Below are positions 20,581 to 29,306 of a stretch of DNA of 64,000 bases, one piece after another. This DNA is from an uncultured Gammaproteobacteria bacterium (lineage in GTDB: Bacteria; Pseudomonadota; Gammaproteobacteria; JAADHQ01). The notes under the pieces were generated by a model. The model had not been told where the DNA came from, ran no database searches, and saw only the letters and a list, made by a program, of their open reading frames with translations. Positions within the stretch are counted from its first letter, which is position 1, and each line of letters opens with the position of its first letter. The translations under genes and the position numbers were made by a program. The stretch lies in NCBI GenBank assembly GCA_947258755.1, contig CAMYJO010000011.1, positions 62,001-126,000 of the forward strand. The letters are read 5' to 3'.

Positions 20581-21408
20581 ATGCAATACGATCTTCATAG
20601 TCATTCCACGGCCTCTGACGGCACATTGAGCCCGACTGAGCTCGTGCAGCGGGCATCACAACAGGGCGTGGATGCGCTGGCCTTAACCGATCATGATACG
20701 ACTGACGGTCTCGGTGAAGCAAAAAATGCGGCACAGGAAATCGGTATCGAGCTGATCAGTGGCGTCGAGATCTCGGTCAGCTGGGGGAAAAACACTGTTC
20801 ATATAGTGGGCCTGGGTATTGACGAGGACAATGATGCATTGCAGGCAGGTTTGCAGAGCTTACGTGAATTTCGCCACTGGCGGGCTGAGGAAATCGCACG
20901 AAAATTAGAAAAGGCAGGTGTTGCTGGTGCGTATGCCGGCGCGAAAAAATACGCCAAGGGACATTTGATTAGCCGCACCCATTTTGCCAGGTATCTGGTT
21001 GAGTGTGGTAAGGCGAAGAATATTCCCGCTGTGTTCAAGAAGTTTCTGGTGCAGGGAAAGCCGGGCCATGTTGCTGGTCAATGGGCAGAACTTGACGAAG
21101 TCGTTAACTGGATCAAGGATGCCGGCGGACATGCCGTGATTGCCCATCCGGCCAGGTATAAAATGAGTGCCACACGCTTGCGCAATCTGATTCAGGAATT
21201 CAAGGATGCTGGCGGTCATGCACTCGAAGTCGTCTCCGGCAGTCATGGCCCCAATGACCGTCATAACATGGCCCAATATGCACGCCGGTTTGATCTTTAT
21301 GCCTCCAGTGGCTCCGATTATCACGGCCCTGAAAACCCCTGGGTCGAACTGGGTCGATTGGACCGTATGCCATCGAGTTGCCGGCCTATATGGACATTAT
21401 GGCACTGA
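20581..21408 (+). CDS. rnm: PHP-domain 5'-3' exoribonuclease RNase AM
   Basis: The 275-residue protein is a PHP metal-dependent phosphoesterase. The first motif YDLHSHSTASDGTL is at residues 3-16, then LTDHDTTDGL at about 38-47 and GVEISV near 61. A late AVIAHPARY and a C-terminal GSDYHGP complete the set of metal-binding His and Asp. The E. coli orthologue YciV (RNase AM) trims 5' ends of rRNA precursors and degrades short oligonucleotides. The next gene is yciO, the same neighbour as in E. coli, which supports orthology. Confidence 0.93.
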   Translation: MQYDLHSHSTASDGTLSPTELVQRASQQGVDALALTDHDTTDGLGEAKNAAQEIGIELISGVEISVSWGKNTVHIVGLGIDEDNDALQAGLQSLREFRHWRAEEIARKLEKAGVAGAYAGAKKYAKGHLISRTHFARYLVECGKAKNIPAVFKKFLVQGKPGHVAGQWAELDEVVNWIKDAGGHAVIAHPARYKMSATRLRNLIQEFKDAGGHALEVVSGSHGPNDRHNMAQYARRFDLYASSGSDYHGPENPWVELGRLDRMPSSCRPIWTLWH

Positions 21409-21418
21409 GTAGCGGCGT

Positions 21419-22039
21419 ATGAGTCAGTTCTTCCAGATCCATCCGGACAATCCGCAATTAAGATTGGTACGCCGTGCTGTCGAGATGCTTCGGCAGGGCG
21501 CAGTCATTGCATACCCTACCGATTCGAGTTATGCCCTTGGCTGTTTGATTGGCGATAAGCAAGCAATGGACCGTATCCGCAATATCCGGCAAGTGGATAA
21601 CAGCCATAATTTTACCTTGGTGTGCCGTGATTTGTCTGAAATTTCCACCTATGCCAAGCTTGATAATGTTGCCTATCGAATGCTCAGGAAGCTGGCGCCA
21701 GGACCCTACACCTTCATATTCAAGGCCACCCACGAAGTGCCGCGAAGGTTGCAGCACCCAAAGCGCAAGACCATAGGCATACGCGTTCCTGATAACGCCG
21801 TCGTGCATGCCTTACTCTATGAGCTGGCCGAGCCGATCATGAGTTCGACCCTGATCTTGCCTGGCGATGAGCTGCCCATGACCGAGCCCCATGAAATGCG
21901 TGAACGACTACAGCATGACGTGGACCTGGTCATCGATGGTGGAAATTGCGGCTTTGAGGCCACGTCGGTGATAGATTTCCAACAGGATTCACCGCAGGTC
22001 ATTCGTCATGGCCGTGGTGATGTCTCACTGATTGAATAG
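21419..22039 (+). CDS. yciO: YciO, Sua5/YrdC-family protein
   Basis: The product (206 residues) closely follows E. coli YciO: MSQFFQIHPDNPQ at the start, AYPTDSSYALGC near residue 32, RIRNIRQ, HNFTLVCRDLSE near 63, and KRKTIGIRVPDN near 120. The Sua5/YrdC fold makes threonylcarbamoyl-AMP for t6A in tRNA. YciO itself is a paralogue with weak or uncertain activity of this kind, so it should not be taken as the main tsaC gene. It starts 10 bases after rnm and is probably in the same transcript. Confidence 0.93.
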   Translation: MSQFFQIHPDNPQLRLVRRAVEMLRQGAVIAYPTDSSYALGCLIGDKQAMDRIRNIRQVDNSHNFTLVCRDLSEISTYAKLDNVAYRMLRKLAPGPYTFIFKATHEVPRRLQHPKRKTIGIRVPDNAVVHALLYELAEPIMSSTLILPGDELPMTEPHEMRERLQHDVDLVIDGGNCGFEATSVIDFQQDSPQVIRHGRGDVSLIE

Positions 22040-22051
22040 CGGGATACCGGT

Positions 22052-22267
22052 ATGAGTGTATTATTGTTTTTCCTTTATTTGGCCATCGCGGTCTTTGTCT
22101 ACAGTGGCCTGATGCTGCGCGTAATCCATTGGCAAGTAATGACTAGTAGCAAGGGGCTGAGCACATCCATGTTCCGACACCGCCGTTTTCGGTATTACCT
22201 AGTGGCATTTATCGTGGCCACCTTGGTGATTCTGGCTTGCTTAATAGCCTTTGAATATAATCTATAA
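22052..22267 (+). CDS. Small two-helix membrane protein of unknown function
   Basis: This 71-residue reading frame lies in the 325-bp gap between yciO and the site-2 protease gene. It encodes two hydrophobic segments (about residues 3-23 and 48-66) separated by a short basic loop, MFRHRRFRYY. GGGAT precedes the ATG at reasonable distance. I do not recognise the family. Hydrophobic composition, correct orientation and tight spacing after yciO favour a real gene over a chance frame. Confidence 0.6.
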   Translation: MSVLLFFLYLAIAVFVYSGLMLRVIHWQVMTSSKGLSTSMFRHRRFRYYLVAFIVATLVILACLIAFEYNL

Positions 22268-22364
22268 AAAACAATAACTAATAATGACTAATTAAAATAA
22301 ATATGATGTTTATTCTCGATTATTTTTCTTCATTCGGCGCATCGCTTAAGGGTATAATTCGCTG

Positions 22365-23069
22365 ATGGAAGAATTCAGTACGTTGCAAAAAATTACCGTA
22401 TGGGTATTACCCGTGTTGTTTGCAATCACCGTTCATGAAGTTGCGCATGGTTGGGTTGCCAGCCGCCTTGGCGATATGACGGCCAAGTTGCAGGGACGTC
22501 TGACCCTGAACCCGTTCAAGCATATCGATCCAGTCGGCACGATATTAATCCCGGCGGTTATGATCTTATTGACCGGTTTTATCTTCGGCTATGCCAAGCC
22601 AGTGCCGGTGGCCTACCAGAATCTACGTCGACCAAAGCGCGATATGGCCCTGGTGGCGGCGGCAGGCCCGGCGTCTAACTTGTTGATGGCGCTATTCTGG
22701 ATGTTGTGCTTAAAAGTGACCCTGCTAGTAGCGGCGCAGTACCCGTCGATATCTCCGTTTCTAATTGCCACTGCGGTCGCCGGTATTTTAGTCAACCTGA
22801 TCTTGATGGTGTTGAATATGTTACCCTTGCCGCCGCTGGATGGCGGCCGAGTGCTGACGGGGATGCTGCCGATGCCTTATTCGGGCGCCGTCGCTAGCCT
22901 GGAACCCTATGGATTTTTTATCCTGATCGCGCTGTTGATGTTGGGGATCCTGTCCAAAATTATTATGCCAGTCATCTTTTTTCTGATGCTGGGTTTAGCG
23001 CAATTTGCCGAACTATCTGAATATCAGCTGGTAGAGACTTTATACGCAATCGGGGCTCTTCGAGCCTGA
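22365..23069 (+). CDS. Site-2 protease family membrane metalloprotease (M50)
   Basis: The 234-residue protein is a membrane protease of the M50B type without a PDZ domain, unlike RseP. The zinc-binding HEVAHGW lies in the first membrane segment at about residues 24-30. The third ligand comes from PLPPLDGGRVL near residue 154. Other hydrophobic segments are at about 60-80, 90-115 and 175-210. Stand-alone members like this commonly precede trpS-scpA-scpB-rluB in gammaproteobacteria, as here. Its substrate is unknown. Confidence 0.92.
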   Translation: MEEFSTLQKITVWVLPVLFAITVHEVAHGWVASRLGDMTAKLQGRLTLNPFKHIDPVGTILIPAVMILLTGFIFGYAKPVPVAYQNLRRPKRDMALVAAAGPASNLLMALFWMLCLKVTLLVAAQYPSISPFLIATAVAGILVNLILMVLNMLPLPPLDGGRVLTGMLPMPYSGAVASLEPYGFFILIALLMLGILSKIIMPVIFFLMLGLAQFAELSEYQLVETLYAIGALRA

Positions 23070-23082
23070 ACAAGGGGGAATT

Positions 23083-24306
23083 TTGAATTCAGTCGTGACA
23101 CAACAACAACGCGTCCTGTCCGGTATGCGTCCGACTGGTGCCTTGCACCTTGGACATTACCATGGCGTATTGAAAAACTGGATCAAGCTACAGCATGAGT
23201 ATGAGTGCTTCTTTTTTGTCGCCGATTGGCATGCACTAACGACACATTATGAAGATACCGCCAATATCGAGCATCATGTGTGGGAAATGGTCATTGACTG
23301 GCTGGCCGCTGGCGTCAATCCCAGCTCGGCGCGCCTGTTTATCCAGTCACGTGTGCCCGAGCATGCCGAGTTGCATCTGTTATTGTCGATGGTGACCCCG
23401 ATTGGATGGCTGGAGCGTGTGCCGACCTACAAGGATCAGCAGGAGATCTTGAAAGAGAAGGATTTGGCTACTTATGGTTTTCTCGGCTACCCATTATTAC
23501 AGAGTGCGGACATCCTGATGTACAAGGCAGGCATAGTGCCAGTCGGTGAGGACCAGGTCGCACACGTCGAGCTAACCCGTGAGGTGGCCAGGCGATTTAA
23601 TCACCTGTATGGCCGTGAAGTGGATTTTGAGAGCAAGGCCGAGGCTGCAATTAAAAAAATGGGTAAGAAAAACTCAAAGCTGTATAAATCATTGCAGACC
23701 CGTTATCAGGAAAAGGGTGACCATGAGGCCCTTGAGACCGGCAGGGCATTGCTGGATGGGCAGAAAAACCTGACCATCGGCGATCGCGAGCGTTTGTATG
23801 GGTTTCTTGAGGGTAGTGGACGGATGATCCTGCCGGAACCAGAGTCGCTATTGACGCCGGCATCACGCATGCCGGGACTGGATGGGCAAAAAATGTCCAA
23901 ATCCTATGGCAATACCATCGCCTTGCGTGAAGATCCTGACAGTGTTGAGAAAAAACTGAGGACGATGCCTACCGATCCGGCGCGCGTGCGCCGCACCGAT
24001 CCCGGTAACCCGGCGCAATGCCCGGTCTGGCAGTTACACGAGGTCTATTCGGACGACGAGGTCCGTCAATGGGTGCAGAAGGGTTGTACCACGGCCGGTA
24101 TTGGCTGCGTGGACTGTAAGCAGCCCGTGATTGACGCCGTGCTCAATGAGCTACAGCCGATCCGAGAGCGTGCGCAGCAATTTATTGAGGATCCGAATCT
24201 ATTGCGTGGTATCATTAACGAAGGCTGTGAGGCTGCCCGCGACGTCGCCCGTGATACGATTGAAGAAGTCCGTGAGTCGATGGGGTTGCACTATAAAAAC
24301 AGTTAG
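23083..24306 (+). CDS. trpS: Tryptophanyl-tRNA synthetase
   Basis: TrpRS charges tRNA-Trp. The protein belongs to the longer class (407 residues) seen in several proteobacteria, compared with 334 in E. coli. The 'HIGH' equivalent GALHLGHYHG is near residue 19, KMSKS is near residue 271, and an insertion with cysteines (GCTTAGIGCVDCKQ) follows near 330. The track start is TTG 23083, three bases after a strong GGGGGA site; GTG 23095 is the alternative but is too far from that site. It is co-directional with the site-2 protease gene and scpA. Confidence 0.96.
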   Translation: MNSVVTQQQRVLSGMRPTGALHLGHYHGVLKNWIKLQHEYECFFFVADWHALTTHYEDTANIEHHVWEMVIDWLAAGVNPSSARLFIQSRVPEHAELHLLLSMVTPIGWLERVPTYKDQQEILKEKDLATYGFLGYPLLQSADILMYKAGIVPVGEDQVAHVELTREVARRFNHLYGREVDFESKAEAAIKKMGKKNSKLYKSLQTRYQEKGDHEALETGRALLDGQKNLTIGDRERLYGFLEGSGRMILPEPESLLTPASRMPGLDGQKMSKSYGNTIALREDPDSVEKKLRTMPTDPARVRRTDPGNPAQCPVWQLHEVYSDDEVRQWVQKGCTTAGIGCVDCKQPVIDAVLNELQPIRERAQQFIEDPNLLRGIINEGCEAARDVARDTIEEVRESMGLHYKNS

Positions 24307-24356
24307 TTATATTACTTATTTTATAAATAACTTAAACAATGGCAGATTAATATCTG

Positions 24357-25280
24357 ATGACGAAAGAACAGCAAACCAAGCTTACCGTCGTACCCGACAC
24401 AGGGCAGGAGCTCGCCAGCGCAGAAGATGAAGCGACGGCAACAGCTAAGCCGCAGCAGGTTGAAATGCCATTTGCGATTGTTCAGGGTGAGGCAATAACG
24501 GCGCTGCCGCAGGATCTGTATATTCCACCCGATGCATTGGAGGTCTTTCTTGAGGCCTTTGAGGGCCCGCTGGACCTGCTGCTGTATTTGATCAGGCGTC
24601 AGAACCTGGATATCGTCGATATCCCGATCGCCGAGATCACCCGGCAATACATGGAATACATCGATTTGATGCAGGACATGCGTCTGGAACTGGCCGCTGA
24701 ATACCTGGTCATGGCGGCGATGCTGGCTGAGATCAAATCCAGAATTCTACTGCCGAGAGCGGTAGAAGAGGATGCAGACGATACTGACCCACGCGCTGAA
24801 CTGGTCAGGCGCTTACAGGAATATGAGCGCTTTAAGCAGGCGGCTGAAGACATCGATACTCTACCGCGCATGGGCAGGGAGTTACATCCGGTCAGTGTGG
24901 ATTTTGTTGACAAGAAAGTGGTCAAGTTGGAACCCGATGTTGATCTGAAAGACGTGTTAGCGGCCTTCAAGGATGTCTTGCACCGTGCTGAAATGTTCAG
25001 TCACCATCACATCGAGATGGAGCCGTTGTCGGTACGAGAGCGTATGTCCAGTGTACTCAGCTTGGTTAAAGCAGAGAGTTTTACCGAGTTTACCCATTTG
25101 TTTGATGTCAAGGAGGGCAGGATGGGTGTAGTAGTTACGTTGCTGGCCATACTGGAGTTGATCAAGGAATCCTTGCTTGAGCTAGTGCAGGCCGAGCCCT
25201 TCAGTCCGATACACGTAAAGGCCGTTGGCTCCAGTGAGCAAACCAGCGAGCATAACGAATCCGAGTTTAAACAAGAGTGA
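24357..25280 (+). CDS. scpA: Segregation and condensation protein A
   Basis: ScpA is the kleisin that bridges the SMC heads. After a poorly conserved N-terminal 50 residues, the family core begins at VFLEAFEGPLDLLLYLIRRQNLDI (about residues 62-85). It continues through MEYIDLMQDMRLELAAEYLVMAA and ends with a winged-helix region (VVTLLAILELIKESLLELVQ). At 307 residues it is slightly long, mostly from the N-terminal extension and an acidic tail. scpB follows by 25 bases. Confidence 0.96.
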   Translation: MTKEQQTKLTVVPDTGQELASAEDEATATAKPQQVEMPFAIVQGEAITALPQDLYIPPDALEVFLEAFEGPLDLLLYLIRRQNLDIVDIPIAEITRQYMEYIDLMQDMRLELAAEYLVMAAMLAEIKSRILLPRAVEEDADDTDPRAELVRRLQEYERFKQAAEDIDTLPRMGRELHPVSVDFVDKKVVKLEPDVDLKDVLAAFKDVLHRAEMFSHHHIEMEPLSVRERMSSVLSLVKAESFTEFTHLFDVKEGRMGVVVTLLAILELIKESLLELVQAEPFSPIHVKAVGSSEQTSEHNESEFKQE

Positions 25281-25305
25281 ATACAATTAGCAGGACCCAG
25301 AGTCA

Positions 25306-26007
25306 ATGAATGAAACGTCATTAAAAAATATACTGGAGGCAGCCTTGCTGGCAGCAGGTCGTCCGCTGTCAGTCGATCACTGCCTGTCATTATTTATGGA
25401 CAACGAACAACCTGGCAGGGATGAAATCCGTGCGGCCATAGATGCCTTGGCCGAGGATTATAAAGAGCGCGCTATCGAACTCAAACAGGTGGCCAGCGGC
25501 TATCGTATCCAGGTCCGTGAGGACTATTCGGAATGGGTGTCGCGCTTGTGGTCAGAGCGCCCCTCACGCTACTCGCGGGCATTGCTGGAAACGATCGCCT
25601 TGATGGCCTATCGACAACCGATAACCCGTGGTGAAATTGAAGATATTCGCGGTGTCAGCGTGAGCACAAATATCATCAAGACACTGCAGGAGCGTGAGTG
25701 GATCAAGGTCGTCGGTCACCGTGATGTGCCGGGCAAACCGGCCATGTATGGAACCACCAAGGAATTTCTGGACTATTTCAACCTTAAGTCACTGGACGAG
25801 TTACCGACCCTGGCAGAACTTCGTGACATCGATCGCATCAATGAAGAGCTGGACCTGGAAATTCCAGGCCTGCCGACTGCTGGCAGTGACAGCGATAAGG
25901 AAAGCGAAACGGAGGACCCGCAGTCGGAGCTTGAGGATACCCCAGAGCTCATCGACGATAATCTTGCGGCAGAAAAAAATGAGCCAGGCATCGAAGCCGA
26001 AGCCTGA
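25306..26007 (+). CDS. scpB: Segregation and condensation protein B
   Basis: ScpB binds ScpA as a dimer in the SMC complex. The 233 residues show two winged-helix domains: LKNILEAALLAAGRPLS at the start, the hallmark ETIALMAYRQPITRGEIEDIRGV at about residues 92-114, and GRPxLYGTT-like KPAMYGTTKEFLDYF near 145. The last 45 or so residues are acidic, low-complexity tail (SDSDKESETEDPQSELED), not part of the fold. It sits between scpA and rluB, the usual order. Confidence 0.96.
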   Translation: MNETSLKNILEAALLAAGRPLSVDHCLSLFMDNEQPGRDEIRAAIDALAEDYKERAIELKQVASGYRIQVREDYSEWVSRLWSERPSRYSRALLETIALMAYRQPITRGEIEDIRGVSVSTNIIKTLQEREWIKVVGHRDVPGKPAMYGTTKEFLDYFNLKSLDELPTLAELRDIDRINEELDLEIPGLPTAGSDSDKESETEDPQSELEDTPELIDDNLAAEKNEPGIEAEA

Positions 26008-26015
26008 TTGCCGAT

Positions 26016-26855
26016 ATGTCCGAACGTATTCAAAAGGTGCTGTCTCGTCTCGGCATGGGTTCAAGACGGCAGATAGAAGCATGGATACGTGCAGGTAAAA
26101 TCACCATCAATAAACAGACGGCCCAGCTCGGCGACCGTATCAGCAAAGGCGATCGTGTTTACCTGAATGGAAAATCGGTTGACCTGTCCAGGCTCGCACA
26201 GGTAAAACGCCGGGTTATTGCCTATTACAAAAACGAAGGGGAAATCTGCAGTCGAGATGATCCCGAGCATAAAGACTCCGTTTTTGATCACTTACCCAAG
26301 CTAGAGAATGGTCGATGGATCGCTATTGGGCGATTGGATCTGAATACTTGCGGCTTGATGTTATTCACGACCGATGGCGAGCTGGCCAATCGACTCATGC
26401 ATCCATCGTTTGAAATAGAGCGGGAATATGCAGCACGTGTGTTGGGCGAGGTGCCCCCTGAGGCTCTCGACAATATGCTTAAGGGCGTTGAAGCTGAAGA
26501 CGGAGTACTGAAATTTGATCAAATCAGAGATGCGGGAGGCACTGGCGCGAATCACTGGTACCATGTCATTTTGCATCAGGGGCGTTACCGTGAAGTGCGG
26601 CGTTTATGGGAATCCCAGGGCATCAAGGTCAGTCGCTTAAAGCGTGTACGCTATGGTTCGATCATACTGCCGCGTTCATTGAAATTGGGTAAATGGTATG
26701 AGCTGGAACAGTCACAGATCAAGGAATTGTTGGACCTGACAGGTCTAAAGCCAGAGATGCAAAGCCGTGACAAGCAAAAACCAGTATCCAAATACCCTGG
26801 CCTTAGGAAAAAGAAATCACCGTATAAAAAAAGACCACGTCCTTCACGTTCCTGA
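26016..26855 (+). CDS. rluB: 23S rRNA pseudouridine-2605 synthase
   Basis: RluB modifies U2605 of 23S rRNA. An N-terminal S4 domain (ERIQKVLSRLGMGSRRQIEAWI) precedes the RsuA-family catalytic domain, with the catalytic Asp in GRLDLNTCGLMLFTTDG near residues 107-121. A strongly basic C-terminal tail of about 25 residues (KKKSPYKKRPRPSRS) probably contacts rRNA. The length (279) is normal. It starts nine bases after scpB. The next gene begins directly after its stop codon. Confidence 0.94.
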   Translation: MSERIQKVLSRLGMGSRRQIEAWIRAGKITINKQTAQLGDRISKGDRVYLNGKSVDLSRLAQVKRRVIAYYKNEGEICSRDDPEHKDSVFDHLPKLENGRWIAIGRLDLNTCGLMLFTTDGELANRLMHPSFEIEREYAARVLGEVPPEALDNMLKGVEAEDGVLKFDQIRDAGGTGANHWYHVILHQGRYREVRRLWESQGIKVSRLKRVRYGSIILPRSLKLGKWYELEQSQIKELLDLTGLKPEMQSRDKQKPVSKYPGLRKKKSPYKKRPRPSRS

Positions 26856-27530
26856 ATGATGCAAGCAGGGCAAGAACGTAAATTGTTCAGTCTGTTGATG
26901 AAGGCCTATGGCAAGCAGGATTGGTGGCCCGCTGATACGCCTTTCGAAGTGATGGTGGGCGCTATCCTGACCCAAAACACGGCCTGGTCCAATGTGGTTA
27001 AGGCCATTTTCAATCTGAGAAAAAATAACGCACTAAATCCGCAGGCAATCAGTGCCATGCCGCAAGCGCAGTTGGCTGATATGATAAAGCCCTCAGGTTA
27101 TTTTAATATCAAGGCCAAGCGCCTGCAGTCTTTTTGCTACTGGTATCTACAGCAAGGTTCCTATGACACACTCAGTAAAATAAGCACGGATAATCTACGC
27201 AAAGATTTGTTGTCGGTACACGGCATTGGTCCGGAAACCGCAGATGATATATTGTTGTATGCCTTCGACCGTCCGGTATTTGTCATCGATGCCTACACCC
27301 GACGCCTGTTCACTCGCGCGGGCCTTGCCAGTGGGCATGAATCCTATGAGGTCTTACGGCATCAGGTGGAGCAAGTTATGCAGGACAGCGTTGTCGATTT
27401 AAACGAGTTTCATGCCTTGATTGTCTGGCATGCAAAAGAATCTTGCAGGAAGAAGCCGATATGCATGCACTGTACATTACAACATCATTGTAATTATGCA
27501 CAGCAGCTTGACGGGTACGAATTCGGGTGA
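26856..27530 (+). CDS. Endonuclease III-like HhH-GPD DNA glycosylase, probably monofunctional
   Basis: The 224-residue protein has the helix-hairpin-helix-GPD fold of base-excision glycosylases: GAILTQNTAW near residue 36, the HhH segment SVHGIGPETADDILL near 121, and the catalytic Asp in VIDAYTRRLF near 142. The lyase lysine found in Nth (GVGRKTA) is Glu here (GIGPETA), as in 3-methyladenine glycosylases of the MagIII type, so it should lack strand-cutting activity. The C-terminal C-x5-C-x2-C-x5-C could hold an iron-sulfur cluster; Nth has x6 in the first gap. True nth is expected elsewhere. Confidence 0.88.
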   Translation: MMQAGQERKLFSLLMKAYGKQDWWPADTPFEVMVGAILTQNTAWSNVVKAIFNLRKNNALNPQAISAMPQAQLADMIKPSGYFNIKAKRLQSFCYWYLQQGSYDTLSKISTDNLRKDLLSVHGIGPETADDILLYAFDRPVFVIDAYTRRLFTRAGLASGHESYEVLRHQVEQVMQDSVVDLNEFHALIVWHAKESCRKKPICMHCTLQHHCNYAQQLDGYEFG

Positions 27531-27555
27531 ATGTAAACAAGCATGAGTAGGGTCA

Positions 27556-28458
27556 ATGGACATAAAATCATTAACAAAAAAATTCTCAAGTAAAGGTTCA
27601 CTGGAATTCCGGCAGCAAGGCGATGGCCTGATATTATTGGACATACAAAACCAATATGCGCATGCCACAGTTTGTCTGCAGGGTGCGCAATTGTTGTCGT
27701 GGAGGCCGCTGGGCTCTACTCCGGTCATATGGCTATCTGAGCAGGCCGTGTACCAACAGCAAAAGTCCATCCGTGGGGGAGTACCGGTTTGTTGGCCCTG
27801 GTTTGGTGCTCACAAAGATGACCCGAACATGCCTGCGCATGGGTTTGCACGCACACAAGAGTGGGATCTGGCTGAAGTAAACTCGCATGAGGATGGTTCA
27901 ACCGACTTGCTACTCACACTAGAAGGCAATAAGGATGTAACGCCCTTATGGCCCTATGCATTCACGCTCAGTTTGCAGATGCATATCGGCGCCGCACTTG
28001 AGATGTCACTGACGACGCATAATAGGGATAAACAGGCCATGGTCATCAGCGAGGCATTGCATACCTATTTTCAGGTTAGTGACATTAATAAGGTCAGTGT
28101 TGACGGTCTCGATCAATGTTCATACCTCGATAAAGTCGATGGCTTTAATGAAAAAATTCAGACAGGTCCACTACGTATCGATACTGAAGTGGACAGGATC
28201 TATAGTGATACCACTGATGTTTGTGTAATTAATGATACTGGTTTAAACAGGCAGATTGTGGTGTCGAAATCGGGCAGTCATTCAACAGTGGTTTGGAATC
28301 CTTGGGCAGCAAAATCCGCAGCGATGAGCGATATGGGTGAGCAAGCGTACACAAAGATGTTGTGTGTCGAAAGTGCCAACGCTGCTGCTAACAGTTTACA
28401 GCTAGCGCCGGGAGAAAGTCATTCCCTGCAAGTGTGTTACCACGTCATTGAACTTTAA
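27556..28458 (+). CDS. D-hexose-6-phosphate mutarotase, YeaD-like
   Basis: The 300-residue protein is an aldose-1-epimerase superfamily member of the YeaD type, which interconverts anomers of glucose-6-phosphate. Landmarks are the N-terminal QYAHATVCLQGAQLLSWRP, IRGGVPVCWPWFG near residue 73, the catalytic His in PAHGFARTQEW near 95, a second His in EALHTYFQV near 167, and the conserved WNPW / MLCVE near the end, carrying the catalytic Glu. It starts 25 bases after the glycosylase gene and is followed closely by an S4 protein gene. Confidence 0.91.
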   Translation: MDIKSLTKKFSSKGSLEFRQQGDGLILLDIQNQYAHATVCLQGAQLLSWRPLGSTPVIWLSEQAVYQQQKSIRGGVPVCWPWFGAHKDDPNMPAHGFARTQEWDLAEVNSHEDGSTDLLLTLEGNKDVTPLWPYAFTLSLQMHIGAALEMSLTTHNRDKQAMVISEALHTYFQVSDINKVSVDGLDQCSYLDKVDGFNEKIQTGPLRIDTEVDRIYSDTTDVCVINDTGLNRQIVVSKSGSHSTVVWNPWAAKSAAMSDMGEQAYTKMLCVESANAAANSLQLAPGESHSLQVCYHVIEL

Positions 28459-28470
28459 CGGAGACGGAGC

Positions 28471-28677
28471 GTGCAATTTTTATTACAGGGATCGGAATAT
28501 ATAGAGCTGAATAATCTGCTAAAGGTCACGGGTGTTTGCCACAGCGGTGGTATGGCCAAGCAGTTAATCGCCGCTGGAGAAGTGCGCGTCGATGGGCAGA
28601 TTGAATTGCGTAAACGAAAAAAAATAAGGGCAGGACAGGTGGTAGAATTTGCCGGCAACACAATCAATATAGCATGA
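28471..28677 (+). CDS. Small S4-domain RNA-binding protein
   Basis: This 68-residue product is a bare S4 RNA-binding domain like E. coli YbcJ: YIELNNLLKVTGVCHSGGMAKQLIAAGEVRVDGQ, then RKRKKIRAGQVVEF. A GTG start follows GGAGACGGAG, and no better start is seen. Such proteins bind structured RNA; their targets are not defined. Its stop overlaps the ATG of the next gene (ATGA), so the two are translationally coupled. Confidence 0.9.
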   Translation: MQFLLQGSEYIELNNLLKVTGVCHSGGMAKQLIAAGEVRVDGQIELRKRKKIRAGQVVEFAGNTINIA

Positions 28678-29306
28678 GTACCGTCCTTTATTATTGCCAT
28701 GACCCGATGTGCAGTTGGTGCTGGGCCTTTAAAGACGTATACAGCCAATTATGCAGCGCACTTTCCGATGAAGTAGCCATAAAAACCTTGCTTGGTGGGC
28801 TGGCACCCGATACCGAGGAACCCATGGCAGCAGATATGCAGCACTACTTGCAAAACACCTGGAAAACGATCCAGAAGCGCGTGCCTGGAAGTCGCTTTAA
28901 TATTGATTTCTGGACAAAATGCCGACCGCGCCGATCGACCTACGCTGCTTGCCGTGCTGTGATCGCAGCGCGGCATCAAGGTCAGCAATATGCCGATTTG
29001 ATGACCACTAAGATACAAACGGCCTATTATACCGAGGCCAGAAACCCATCTGAGCAACAACTTCTGATCGCGTTGGCAAAAGAGCTCGGTCTCGATGTTG
29101 CCCAGTTTGCAGACGACATCAATGCAGAACAGACTCGGCAGCAGTTGCATGAAGAGATCGAGCAATGTCGGCGGCTTGGTGTTGATAGTTTTCCTGCACT
29201 GGTGCTTAACGTGAGTGGCTCTTATTGGCAAATACCGCTAGATTATAATCATGTTGATCCCATGCTGGATTTGATTTCACAAATTATTAAAGAGCAGGAC
29301 GAATGA
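28674..29306 (+). CDS. DsbA-like thioredoxin-fold oxidoreductase, cytoplasmic
   Basis: The 210-residue protein is a DsbA-family (FrnE/2-hydroxychromene isomerase-like) thioredoxin fold. The active-site CSWC lies in CHDPMCSWCWAF at residues 8-19, followed by the long helical insertion and a cis-Pro region (GVDSFPALVL) near residue 164. No signal peptide is present, so it should act in the cytoplasm. It overlaps the S4 gene at its start, and its stop overlaps the next start region (GAATGAATG). The substrate is unknown. Confidence 0.87.
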   Translation: MSTVLYYCHDPMCSWCWAFKDVYSQLCSALSDEVAIKTLLGGLAPDTEEPMAADMQHYLQNTWKTIQKRVPGSRFNIDFWTKCRPRRSTYAACRAVIAARHQGQQYADLMTTKIQTAYYTEARNPSEQQLLIALAKELGLDVAQFADDINAEQTRQQLHEEIEQCRRLGVDSFPALVLNVSGSYWQIPLDYNHVDPMLDLISQIIKEQDE

